Positions 1 to 5,810 of a stretch of 8,034 bases of DNA are shown piece by piece. Position 1 is the first letter of the stretch. The number at the start of each line of letters is the position of its first letter. The stretch covers positions 1 through 8,034 of the forward strand of contig JAIRMX010000229.1 of the NCBI GenBank assembly GCA_031258375.1, written 5' to 3'. The position numbers were made by a program, and so were the translations under genes. This stretch comes from Elusimicrobiota bacterium (GTDB lineage Bacteria; Elusimicrobiota; Elusimicrobia; Elusimicrobiales; Elusimicrobiaceae). The notes under the pieces are model-generated. The model did not search any database and had not been told where the DNA came from. It worked only from the letters and a program-made list of their open reading frames with translations.

Positions 1-95
1 ACAATAATATACACTGTGTCCCTGCTTCTTTAGTTTCATTATTATATTTTAGCAGAAGATTCAGGGGGAACTTCATCCACGGGCTTACGCCCGTG
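1..95 (-). pseudogene. Possible decayed 3' end of an IS605-type tnpB (omega-RNA end)
   Basis: Read on the minus strand, the hairpin at 78-95 runs in an open stretch (95-45) giving HGRKPVDEVPPESSAKI and then TAA at 44-42. A second frame from 40 leftward gives NETKEAGTQCILL and runs off the window. Many IS605/IS1341 tnpB genes end with a GC-rich hairpin inside the coding sequence, a KPVE-like stretch and a final ATGAAACARGAAGC block encoding MKQEA. Here 39-23 reads ATGAAACTAAAGAAGC, similar but shifted in frame. An upstream in-frame stop at 101-99 means that, if real, only the terminal stub is present. This is recognition of a pattern, not a proven homology. The segment could equally be a REP-type palindrome with chance open frames. 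Confidence 0.3.
78..95. repeat. Perfect GC-rich hairpin (REP-like palindrome)
   Basis: A 7-bp perfect inverted repeat, CACGGGC / GCCCGTG, with the 4-base loop TTAC, stands out in AT-rich surroundings. It lacks a T-run on either strand, so it is not a typical intrinsic terminator. Hairpins of this CCACGGGC type are common near IS200/IS605 elements and REP-associated transposases. That link is family knowledge and is not shown here. Confidence 0.6.
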
Positions 96-109
96 ACTTT
101 ATGTTAAGT

Positions 110-150
110 TTTTAGTAAAAAATAAATGCGGCAAAAAAGCATTTTGCCGC
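110..150 (-). terminator. Probable intrinsic terminator of the pilin-like gene
   Basis: On the minus strand a 9-bp stem (GCGGCAAAA / TTTTGCCGC, positions 150-142 and 136-128, loop of 5) is followed by the T-rich stretch ATTTATTTTTTACT. It lies about 110 bases after the pilin stop codon, in the right orientation. The plus strand has an A-run, not a T-run, after the stem, so the minus-strand reading is preferred. A neighbouring AT-only palindrome (155-163 with 166-174) may add to the fold. Confidence 0.5.
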
Positions 151-261
151 AAAAATAAAAAATGTATTTTTTATCTCGTGGAAGCGGGGGATTATAATTT
201 ATAATTACGACTATTTGGTAAATAGCATTATAAAACTATAATTGACGCCTTCACATTTTTA

Positions 262-786
262 TCAATTTAGCGCATAAAAATTATTGTCAGAAGTAATGCC
301 GGCATCCGTAACCCTGCCTCCTAAAAGTTGACAAATTTTATTAGCTACGATATCAGTTAAAGAAGCCATGTAGCCAAGTCCTTTCTGACCGTTTACTTTT
401 TTATTAGTAAAACGTATCCGCGGTAATCCTGACGCATTACTCTCAGCAAGATAAATACCGCCGTAATAAGATTCAGCGTATAATCTAAGTTTCCATCCAT
501 CTATCTCTTTACAATCAGTATCATCACCACCAATAGCACAGGAAACAGTATTATTGGGAAGGCTTATATCCAAATCTTCAAATTTTTCGGCGTATTTATC
601 GTTTGTTAAATAATACATTTGCTGCGCTTGTCCAATATTTTTTATCAAAGACATAATTTGTGCAGTTCTGCTTTTATTTACGGCAAGCCGGTATTGCGGC
701 AGAGCAATAGCGGCAAGAATGCCGATGATTAATACTACTACAAGCATTTCAATTAAAGTAAACGCTTTTTTGTTTCTGATACTCAT
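262..786 (-). CDS. Type IV pilin-like / pseudopilin precursor
   Basis: This is a complete prepilin of 174 residues. The start at 786 is preferred over an in-frame ATG six codons upstream, because GGAGGA lies six bases before the inner ATG and the outer start has no such site. A short basic leader (MSIRNKKA) precedes the class III prepilin peptidase site A8/F9. Mature residues FTLIE (Glu at mature position 5) and the hydrophobic helix to about residue 30, with Pro at mature position 22, are the hallmarks of type IV pilins and type II secretion pseudopilins. The globular part (31-174) has cysteines at 83, 92 and 152 and ends in NNFYALN, as in elusimicrobial pilin-like proteins. It probably sits in the inner membrane until assembled. 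No assembly genes are nearby, so whether it is a pilus subunit, a pseudopilin or a DNA-uptake component cannot be told. Confidence 0.9.
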   Translation of the reverse strand: MSIRNKKAFTLIEMLVVVLIIGILAAIALPQYRLAVNKSRTAQIMSLIKNIGQAQQMYYLTNDKYAEKFEDLDISLPNNTVSCAIGGDDTDCKEIDGWKLRLYAESYYGGIYLAESNASGLPRIRFTNKKVNGQKGLGYMASLTDIVANKICQLLGGRVTDAGITSDNNFYALN

Positions 787-896
787 AGTACTTCCTCCAT
801 ACATAAAATAAGCTTTTGCACACGCAAAGACTTTACTATCTTTACTAAAGTAAAACAGTTAAATTTAAATTTGGAAATGAAAGTGAAAGGAGAAGA

Positions 897-1060
897 TTCT
901 TTTAGTAAAGGGAGTGCCGCTTTAGCGGCGAGGGATTTAATATTGTTGTTAGAACTGCTTTCTTTAAATCTCTCCTCCGACTTATGGACTTTCGTCCCTA
1001 AGTATCCCGCTCTCTTTACGAAAGAGAGAAAACTACGTAGTGACTTTGAGACTGCGGGAT
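897..1060. repeat. Array of consecutive hairpins (palindromic repeat or structured RNA)
   Basis: Almost every base can pair locally. The stems are 897-902/907-912 (CTTT/AAAG plus G-T wobbles), 916-920/925-929 (GCCGC/GCGGC), 930-940/964-974 (11 bp with one G-T), 980-989/994-1003 (ACTTA and GGAC, one internal mismatch, loop GAAA on the minus strand), 1004-1009/1055-1060 (ATCCCG/CGGGAT), and nested 1010-1017/1021-1028 (CTCTCTTT/AAAGAGAG, 3-base loop). CTACGTAG at 1033-1040 is a perfect palindrome. The GNRA-type loop favours a minus-strand RNA, whereas the wobble pairs favour plus. That conflict fits a palindromic DNA element at least as well as an RNA. The array lies upstream of the pilin gene. 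Confidence 0.6.
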
Positions 1061-1088
1061 TTTTTAGAAAAGACTTAAAAGATTTTTT

Positions 1089-1110
1089 AAAAACAAAAAC
1101 CCTTTTAGGG
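1089..1110 (-). terminator. Possible intrinsic terminator after mnmE
   Basis: On the minus strand a short stem CCCT-AAA-AGGG (1110-1100) is followed directly by TTTTTGTTTTT (1099-1089). The T-run is good but the stem is only four base pairs. It is about 100 bases past the mnmE stop and directly before the hairpin array. Confidence 0.35.
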
Positions 1111-1210
1111 ATATGTATTAGCCGTTGGCCGTTGTGTTGAACTTCTGAATTTTATACATTTTTTTACCTTCCATATTCGCAACTAATAATTTAGATTATA
1201 CCATATTTAT

Positions 1211-2551
1211 TTATTTTCCAATGCAGAATTTTGAAAATATTATATCTAAAATATCATCGGCAGTTGTTTCGCCGATAATGCTTTGCATACTTTGCAAAGC
1301 CGAGCGAATATGTTCGGCGGCAAGTTCCAAATCCGCAAGTTTTGCGGTTGCAAGTTCGAGTTCGCGCGAGGCTTTTAGCAAAGCGTCATAATGCAAAGCG
1401 GAAGTTATCAGCATGCCGTCTTCCTGGAGAGCGCCGACGGCGGAAACTTCGATAATTTTATTTTTGAGCTTTTCTATTCCGCTTCCGTTAACGCAGGAAA
1501 TTAGCAAACTTCCTTGCGGATTATAACTCTCGGGCAGCAAATCCGATTTATTTATAACGCAAATCGTATTTTTGCCTTCTTTTTTTATCTCGTTAAATAA
1601 TTCTTCCTGTTTTTGATTTATTCCCGAAGACCCGTCCTTTACAAAAATTACTATATCGGAATTTTGAACGGCGCGGCGGCTTCTCAGCATACCTTCTTTT
1701 TCCGCCGGATCTAAAGAATGTTCGCGTATACCGGCGGTATCGGTAAGAATAATATCGACGCCGTTAATTTCAAAATTTGCCTCTACGGTATCGCGCGTGG
1801 TGCCGCCGACTGGCGAAACTATAGCCCTGTCATAACCGAGCAAGGCATTCAAAAGACTGCTTTTACCGCCGTTTGGAATGCCGACAATAGCAACTCGCAC
1901 GCCGTCTTTAATCGCTTTGCCCGCGCAAAATGTGCCGGTAAGTTTTTTTATTTTTTCTATGATATTTTTAATTTGGTTAAGCGAAAATTCTTTATTTAAC
2001 GGCGCTAGTTCGCCGTCGCCATCGTCAATTCTGACTTCGATTTGCGCCAAAAGTTCCCGCAAAGAGTTTTTTATATTTTTAAATTCGCCGGAAAGCCCCC
2101 CGTCTAAAGAATTCATCGCGGCTTTATGCGCCGCTTTGTTTTTGCTCGCAATTATATCGGCTACGCCCTGCGCCTGCGCCAAATCAATTTTGCCGTTGAA
2201 AAAAGCGCGCATTGTAAATTCGCCGGCTTTAGCGGGGCGAATGCCAAGCTCGCTCAAAATTTCCAAAACACGTCCTTTTATATAATGGCCGGCGTGGAGA
2301 CTTATTTCGACGATATCTTCGCCCGTATAGCTTTTGGGAGCGCGGTAAACAACAGCGACGGCTTTATCCAGCCTTTCTTTCCCGTCGTAAATTTCCACCA
2401 GCGTTGCGCGGCGCGGCTCGAATAATTTTTTGCGCGTAATTTTGGAGAGAATTTCAACCGACGCCGCGCCGCTTATGCGCAGCATAGCAACCGCGCCGCT
2501 TGATGGCGCGCTTGCAAAAGCGAAGATAGTATCATTTTTAAATAAATCCAT
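1211..2551 (-). CDS. mnmE: tRNA uridine-5-carboxymethylaminomethyl(34) GTPase MnmE
   Basis: This is the complete 446-residue MnmE (TrmE), the usual length. With MnmG it installs the (carboxymethyl)aminomethyl group at C5 of wobble U34 in tRNAs reading NNA/NNG codons, using a folate C1 unit and FAD on the partner. The N-terminal folate-binding/dimerisation domain (1-120) has the AGEFTMRAFFNGKIDLAQAQGVAD signature near 109-132. The inserted Ras-like G domain carries GIPNGGKS (224-231, Asn227 at the potassium-loop position), GTTRD (250-254), DTAG (271-274) and NKSD (334-337). The C-terminal tail FCIGK (442-446) carries the conserved Cys443. The G5 element reads SC instead of the usual SA. No Shine-Dalgarno sequence is evident before ATG 2551. 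It is 146 bases downstream of the feo cluster on the same strand, and functionally unrelated to it. Confidence 0.97.
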   Translation of the reverse strand: MDLFKNDTIFAFASAPSSGAVAMLRISGAASVEILSKITRKKLFEPRRATLVEIYDGKERLDKAVAVVYRAPKSYTGEDIVEISLHAGHYIKGRVLEILSELGIRPAKAGEFTMRAFFNGKIDLAQAQGVADIIASKNKAAHKAAMNSLDGGLSGEFKNIKNSLRELLAQIEVRIDDGDGELAPLNKEFSLNQIKNIIEKIKKLTGTFCAGKAIKDGVRVAIVGIPNGGKSSLLNALLGYDRAIVSPVGGTTRDTVEANFEINGVDIILTDTAGIREHSLDPAEKEGMLRSRRAVQNSDIVIFVKDGSSGINQKQEELFNEIKKEGKNTICVINKSDLLPESYNPQGSLLISCVNGSGIEKLKNKIIEVSAVGALQEDGMLITSALHYDALLKASRELELATAKLADLELAAEHIRSALQSMQSIIGETTADDILDIIFSKFCIGK

Positions 2552-2697
2552 CAGAAATGTATTTTATCTTTTTATAAAGCCGGCGTACAGAGGCATTTAT
2601 ACTCGGGCGGATATAAATCAAACATAATATTTTACAGAGCTTAAACGCCGAGAGGCAATTTATTTGCAACTATCGACAATAAAAATTCTGCGAAAAA
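2552..2697 (-). other. Spacer before mnmE, possible weak promoter
   Basis: This is a gene-free spacer of 146 bases. On the minus strand TTGCCT, an 18-base gap and TAAAAT form a weak promoter candidate about 90 bases before mnmE, and a TTGATT/TATAAA pair lies closer with a gap of only 14. No clear terminator follows the Cys-rich gene, so read-through from the feo operon is possible. Confidence 0.25.
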
Positions 2698-2841
2698 TCA
2701 TTTTTGGCAACAATCGGAACGTTTGCCCCCGCAAGCCGTTTTATTGCAGCAACAAGCGCATGTCCCGCCTTTAAATAGCCGTTTTATCAAAAGAATTAAA
2801 GCCGCAGCCACGATTAAAGCCGCCATTATGCTTTGAAACAT
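2698..2841 (-). CDS. FeoB-associated Cys-rich membrane protein (47 aa)
   Basis: This is a tiny gene that size cut-offs easily miss. It starts at ATG 2841, nine bases after the feoB stop; the GGAGG in the last feoB codons and GAAGA just before the ATG can serve as ribosome binding site. The product has one membrane helix (about residues 4-19, MAALIVAAALILLI), a basic stretch KRLFK, then a cysteine-rich tail with Cys28, 30, 31, 32, 37, 44 and 45. This matches the small FeoB-associated Cys-rich membrane protein family (a single helix and a Cys cluster, encoded directly after feoB). The tail probably faces the cytoplasm and may bind iron or accept it from FeoB; that role is inferred. ATG codon 6 is an alternative start. 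Confidence 0.85.
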   Translation of the reverse strand: MFQSIMAALIVAAALILLIKRLFKGGTCACCCNKTACGGKRSDCCQK

Positions 2842-2850
2842 AAAGTCTTC

Positions 2851-4947
2851 TTAGCCTCCGGTCCCTATTTTAAGCAATGTGCCAAGCTGAAACACGATAA
2901 ACGCCGCCGCCCACGCCATTATCGTATTGCCCGCGACAAGCAGCGTAAGCCATTTATAGCTTGAACCGGATTCCTTGAAAAACACCGCGACTGCGGCAAT
3001 ACAGGGGATATAAATCAAACAAAATATTAAGAAAGTAAAAGCTTTCAACGGCGACCATTCGGGATCGGCGGAAATTTTTTCTTTTAGCGGTTCGGCTTCT
3101 TCGGGATCTACTTCGCCGAGAGAATAAATCGTCCCCAGCGTGCTGACTACTACTTCTTTTGCGGCAAGGCCGGCAACTAACGCTATAGCTCTTTTGCCGT
3201 CCATGCCTATCGGTTTTACCGCCGGTTCGAGTATTTGGCCGAACCTTCCCAAAAAGCTGCGCTCCATTTGAACCGCCGCAGCCTCTTCTTCGGAAATACC
3301 GGCATTTTCAGGCGATTTGGGGTATGTGAAACCGGCCCATATCAAAATTGATATAAGAACTATAATCGTTCCGGCTTTTTTGATATACAACCAGCCTCTT
3401 TCCCACATTTTAAGAAGCAAACCTTTAAGCGTAGGCATATGATACGGAGGCAATTCCATAACAAAATGGGCAGGCTCTCCTTTTAGAACGGTTTTGCTCA
3501 AAACTTTCGCGACCGCAAGAGCAATAATAACGCTCAAAATATAAAACACGAACATAATATTTGCCTGCTGGCTCTCCGCAAAAAATGCTCCGATAAAAAG
3601 CGAAAACACTGGGAGTTTTGCGCCGCATATCATAAACGACACTGCAAACATAGTGATAAATCTATCGCGCTTGGAATCGAGCGTTCTAGCCGCCATAAAA
3701 CCCGGAACCGCGCATCCGTTTGTAGAAATCATCATCGGAAGAAAAGATTTTCCGTGCAGGCCGAATCTGCTCATTATGCCGTCCATAACGAAAGCGGCTC
3801 TTGCCATATATCCGGTATCTTCAAAAAACGCAATCGCAAAAAACATAAATAATACGAGAGGGAAAAAACCGAGAACTCCGCCGACTCCGCCGATTATGCC
3901 GTCGACAAGCAATGACTGCAACGGCCCGGCAGGAACGGACGCGGCGACAAAACCGCCAAACCGGTTGAAAAAGCTTTCAAATATTTTTACTACCGGTTCC
4001 GACGCGGCAAAAGTAAATTTGAAAATCAAGTACATAACCGCGGCAAAAATCGGCAGGCCTAAAATTCTGTTTAAAACGAATTTATCGATAAGCGCGGTAA
4101 TATCCTTTTTATTATTTTGTTCTTCTTTTACTACGGTTTCTACTACCGATTTGGTAAAACCGTAACGATACTCCGCAATTTTAGTTTCGGCCGTTTCGTT
4201 GAAATGTTCTTGTATATGACGGCGGCTTTTTTGAATTTGCACAAGCAGCGCGTCCGCGTTTTTTGAAGCCGAAATTTTCTCAAGCGCGGAAGCGTCGTCA
4301 TCAAGAAGTTTTATGCAAAGCCATTTTAATGGGAATTTGGATAAACTTTCGTCTTTGGCAATTAAAGCCGCGAGTTTTTCCGTTTCCTCCTTTATATCGC
4401 TGCCGTAATCTACCCTTGCTATTTTTTGTTTATTGAAACTTCCGTTTTCGCAGTTTTGAGTAAGCATGTCCAAAATATGACCCGCGCTTGATTTTTTTGT
4501 GCCTATTGTGGATATAACCGGAACTCCCAGCAGACTTGACATTCTTACGTCGTCCGCTTTATATCCTTTGCTTTTTAAAATATCCGCCATATTCAAAACT
4601 ATCATAACGGGAACGTCCAGTTCGGCAAGCTGCGTAAAAAGATATAAATTTCTGTCCATATTTGAAGCGTCAACGACATCTATAACGACGTCCGGTCTGC
4701 CGTTTATTATAAAGTCCCGCGCGACGACTTCGTCTTCGGAATAGGCAGAAAGACTGTAAGTGCCCGGCAAGTCTACAAAACTTATTTTATAACCTTTATA
4801 ATTTTTTACTCCTTCTTTTTTTTCAACCGTAACGCCGGGATAATTGCCGACATGCTGGTTTGACCCGGTAAGATTATTAAAAATAGTGCTTTTGCCGCAG
4901 TTTGGATTGCCGGCAAGCGCCACCGTAATTTTTTTATTCGAACTCAT
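2851..4947 (-). CDS. feoB: Ferrous iron transport protein B (GTP-gated Fe2+ transporter)
   Basis: This is the complete 698-residue FeoB, the inner-membrane protein that imports Fe(II). The cytosolic N-terminal G domain has GNPNCGKS (13-20), the G2 threonine in YPGVT (36-40), DLPG (59-62) and NMAD (119-122), then the helical GDI-like region (about 180-270). The membrane part from about 290 contains two Gate regions with FEDTGYMARAAFVMD (375-389), GCAVP (411-415), ICGAKLPVF (440-448), the GLAAKEVVVSTLG helix (593-605) and YIPCIAAVAVFFKE (646-659). The pore cysteines of both gates are kept, but common family forms are GCNVP and CSARLPVY, so the second residues differ. The ATG overlaps the feoA2 stop by four bases (ATGA), implying coupled translation. 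The metal is inferred as Fe(II) from the full feo context; FeoB homologues specific for Mn exist. Confidence 0.97.
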   Translation of the reverse strand: MSSNKKITVALAGNPNCGKSTIFNNLTGSNQHVGNYPGVTVEKKEGVKNYKGYKISFVDLPGTYSLSAYSEDEVVARDFIINGRPDVVIDVVDASNMDRNLYLFTQLAELDVPVMIVLNMADILKSKGYKADDVRMSSLLGVPVISTIGTKKSSAGHILDMLTQNCENGSFNKQKIARVDYGSDIKEETEKLAALIAKDESLSKFPLKWLCIKLLDDDASALEKISASKNADALLVQIQKSRRHIQEHFNETAETKIAEYRYGFTKSVVETVVKEEQNNKKDITALIDKFVLNRILGLPIFAAVMYLIFKFTFAASEPVVKIFESFFNRFGGFVAASVPAGPLQSLLVDGIIGGVGGVLGFFPLVLFMFFAIAFFEDTGYMARAAFVMDGIMSRFGLHGKSFLPMMISTNGCAVPGFMAARTLDSKRDRFITMFAVSFMICGAKLPVFSLFIGAFFAESQQANIMFVFYILSVIIALAVAKVLSKTVLKGEPAHFVMELPPYHMPTLKGLLLKMWERGWLYIKKAGTIIVLISILIWAGFTYPKSPENAGISEEEAAAVQMERSFLGRFGQILEPAVKPIGMDGKRAIALVAGLAAKEVVVSTLGTIYSLGEVDPEEAEPLKEKISADPEWSPLKAFTFLIFCLIYIPCIAAVAVFFKESGSSYKWLTLLVAGNTIMAWAAAFIVFQLGTLLKIGTGG

Positions 4948-5417
4948 AAACCTTGCTTCTCCGTCACAAAAATATTATCGGCAATTTTATTGCTTAAAAC
5001 CAATTTAGAGCCTTTAACTTCAATCATCACGCTTCCGTTTGAACCCATATTGGAAACTACCTTTATATCATCGCCCGGAATAAAACCCATTTCCAGCAAT
5101 TTATGAACCAAATGCCCGTCGCATTTTACGCATAAAAATTTATAAACGCCTTTTTTTGCTTTGCCGAGCTGCAGAGCTGCTTCGGGCAAAGCGCCGCCGC
5201 AGCACGCCCAGCCGTTTTTTCCGGCGACTATATTTTGCATTCTTCCCGTATGATGCCCATAATTCCCGCTCCGTAGGTTGTGCAGCGCGTTTGCAAACGA
5301 AATATGCCCGGCGTGATGTTCGTGATGCATACGGCATTTGTCTTTTTGGGCGCACAGATTTTTTATTCGTCTTGCCCTCAGACGGCAAAGTATTTTTCTC
5401 TTCAGAGTTTCTATCAT
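4944..5417 (-). CDS. Second FeoA-domain protein with a His/Cys-rich N-terminus
   Basis: This 157-residue protein is about twice the usual FeoA length. The C-terminal half (about 79-157) is an SH3-like FeoA domain with HKLLEMGFIPGDDIKVV and a closing VEVKG-like strand, as in proteins that bind FeoB or the DtxR core. The N-terminal half is basic, then rich in likely metal ligands: Cys11, 22, 28; His31, 32, 34, 35, 38, 46, 55, 56; CC at 72-73. The FeoA domain itself carries CVKCDGH (96-102) with His105. The start at 5417 shares one base with the feoA stop (TAATG), with GAGG just upstream. The stop overlaps feoB. A metal-binding or metal-delivery part acting on FeoB is inferred from composition and position. 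The N-terminal region matches no family I recognise. Confidence 0.85.
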   Translation of the reverse strand: MIETLKRKILCRLRARRIKNLCAQKDKCRMHHEHHAGHISFANALHNLRSGNYGHHTGRMQNIVAGKNGWACCGGALPEAALQLGKAKKGVYKFLCVKCDGHLVHKLLEMGFIPGDDIKVVSNMGSNGSVMIEVKGSKLVLSNKIADNIFVTEKQGL

Positions 5418-5656
5418 TATATTTCAACCTCTATGGCGTCCGCTTCGTGTTTTCTTAACGTCAGAGAATAACTTTTCACGGCTATTTCCATAGGATCTCC
5501 AAGCGGGGCGAGTTTTTTTACTTTTATTTTAGACCCGCCGACGCAGCCCATATCCAAAAGCCTTTTTTTTAACAATGCTCCGATTGCAGAGGAGATATTT
5601 TTTACGCTTCCTTCTTCTCCCACTTTAAGCTGGCTCAACTTTTTTACCTCCGCCAT
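5417..5656 (-). CDS. feoA: Ferrous iron transport protein A
   Basis: This is a 79-residue single-domain FeoA of typical size. The SH3-like fold is visible as LSQLKVGEEGSVKNI, then KKRLLDMGCVGGSKIKV and the highly conserved APLGDPMEIAV, ending EADAIEVEI. FeoA is a small cytosolic partner needed for FeoB-dependent Fe(II) uptake; it probably touches the FeoB G domain. The start at 5656 is fixed by a strong AGGAGG four bases before ATG. It is the first gene of a feoA-feoA2-feoB-Cys-rich operon. Its leader can fold so that this ribosome binding site is paired (helix 5660-5673 with 5751-5764). This is the canonical FeoA; the next gene is the divergent one. Confidence 0.95.
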   Translation of the reverse strand: MAEVKKLSQLKVGEEGSVKNISSAIGALLKKRLLDMGCVGGSKIKVKKLAPLGDPMEIAVKSYSLTLRKHEADAIEVEI

Positions 5657-5659
5657 ACG

Positions 5660-5764
5660 GCCTCCTTTCGTCGAAACGTAAATATTTATTTGAACTAAAT
5701 CAAATTCCTTTAAAAATAGATTTTTTGCCGATTATCAACTTAAAAAGCTGCGACGAAAAAAAGC
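5660..5764 (-). promoter_or_regulatory. feoA leader with a helix that could bury its ribosome binding site
   Basis: In the minus-strand transcript, bases 5764-5751 (GCUUUUUUUCGUCG) can pair without a gap with 5673-5660 (CGACGAAAGGAGGC). That gives 14 pairs, of which the inner eight next to the loop are Watson-Crick, three more are wobbles (U-G) and the rest U-A, C-G and G-C. The second strand contains the whole GGAGG of feoA. The loop is 77 bases. The likely transcript start from the -10 at 5771-5776 would be near 5764, at the foot of the helix. It resembles a translational switch but matches no riboswitch class I know. Confidence 0.4.
5688..5705. promoter_or_regulatory. Inverted repeat in the feoA leader, possible regulator site
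   Basis: ATTTGA, six bases, then TCAAAT. On the minus strand this reads ATTTGATTTAGTTCAAAT, which shares the TTAGTT core with the proposed DtxR-type operator at 6289-6307 but is otherwise a poor match. It could be a second, weaker operator for the adjacent regulator, or just an AT-rich palindrome. Confidence 0.25.
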
Positions 5765-5770
5765 GTTCAT

Positions 5771-5776
5771 ATTATA
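5771..5776 (-). promoter_or_regulatory. Candidate -10 of the feo operon promoter
   Basis: There is a perfect TATAAT on the minus strand, 115 bases before feoA. No convincing -35 is present at 15-18 bases (GGATTA at 17). If used, transcription would begin at about 5764-5763, at the start of the leader helix. Confidence 0.35.
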
Positions 5777-5810
5777 TAGTTCCGTTTTAAATATAATCCT
5801 TACTAAGCGG

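Larger units (their letters stand above)
787..1210. other. Gene-free gap between mnmE and the pilin gene, rich in hairpins
   Basis: This 424-base stretch has no credible protein gene. A TTG-started frame at 871-1140 (+) runs across the hairpins with no ribosome binding site and a composition unlike a protein. From the right on the minus strand it contains: the mnmE 3' flank, a 13-codon frame with a GGAAGG motif before it (1159-1118), a tandem GCCGTTG pair (1121-1134), a weak terminator (1089-1110), a hairpin array (897-1060), and CTTTACTA repeats (831-838, 840-847, inverted copy 903-910). The pilin upstream region follows. A short inverted repeat TTTGC/GCAAA (815-828) lies before the pilin gene. 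I see no strong pilin promoter. Confidence 0.6.

Noticed and set aside
786..804. Earlier in-frame start for the pilin-like gene (MYGGST extension)
   Set aside because: The extension is encoded by the ribosome binding site itself (GGAGGA), and the shorter start gives a standard prepilin leader.
871..1140. 89-codon open frame on the plus strand starting with TTG
   Set aside because: It has no ribosome binding site, crosses all the hairpins, and its protein shows no recognisable motif. Its length is best explained by the palindromic sequence.
1..1210. CRISPR array or integron attachment sites in the left region
   Set aside because: The repeats are inverted, of different sequence and not regularly spaced, and there are no cas or integrase genes.
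1718..2627. Several plus-strand open frames opposite mnmE
   Set aside because: They are antisense shadows of a clear mnmE reading frame, with no own start signals or motifs.
3653..4165. 170-codon plus-strand frame opposite feoB
   Set aside because: It is the antisense of the FeoB membrane domain, serine/threonine/proline rich, and has no support.
5140..5458. Overlapping open frames on both strands over feoA2
   Set aside because: The frame with the FeoA domain and perfect overlaps with feoA and feoB is the real one; the others are arginine-rich by-products of the His/Lys-rich codons.
5660..5764. Known metal riboswitch (NiCo/czcD class) in the feoA leader
   Set aside because: None of the conserved guanine-rich segments of that class are visible; only the long helix over the ribosome binding site is.
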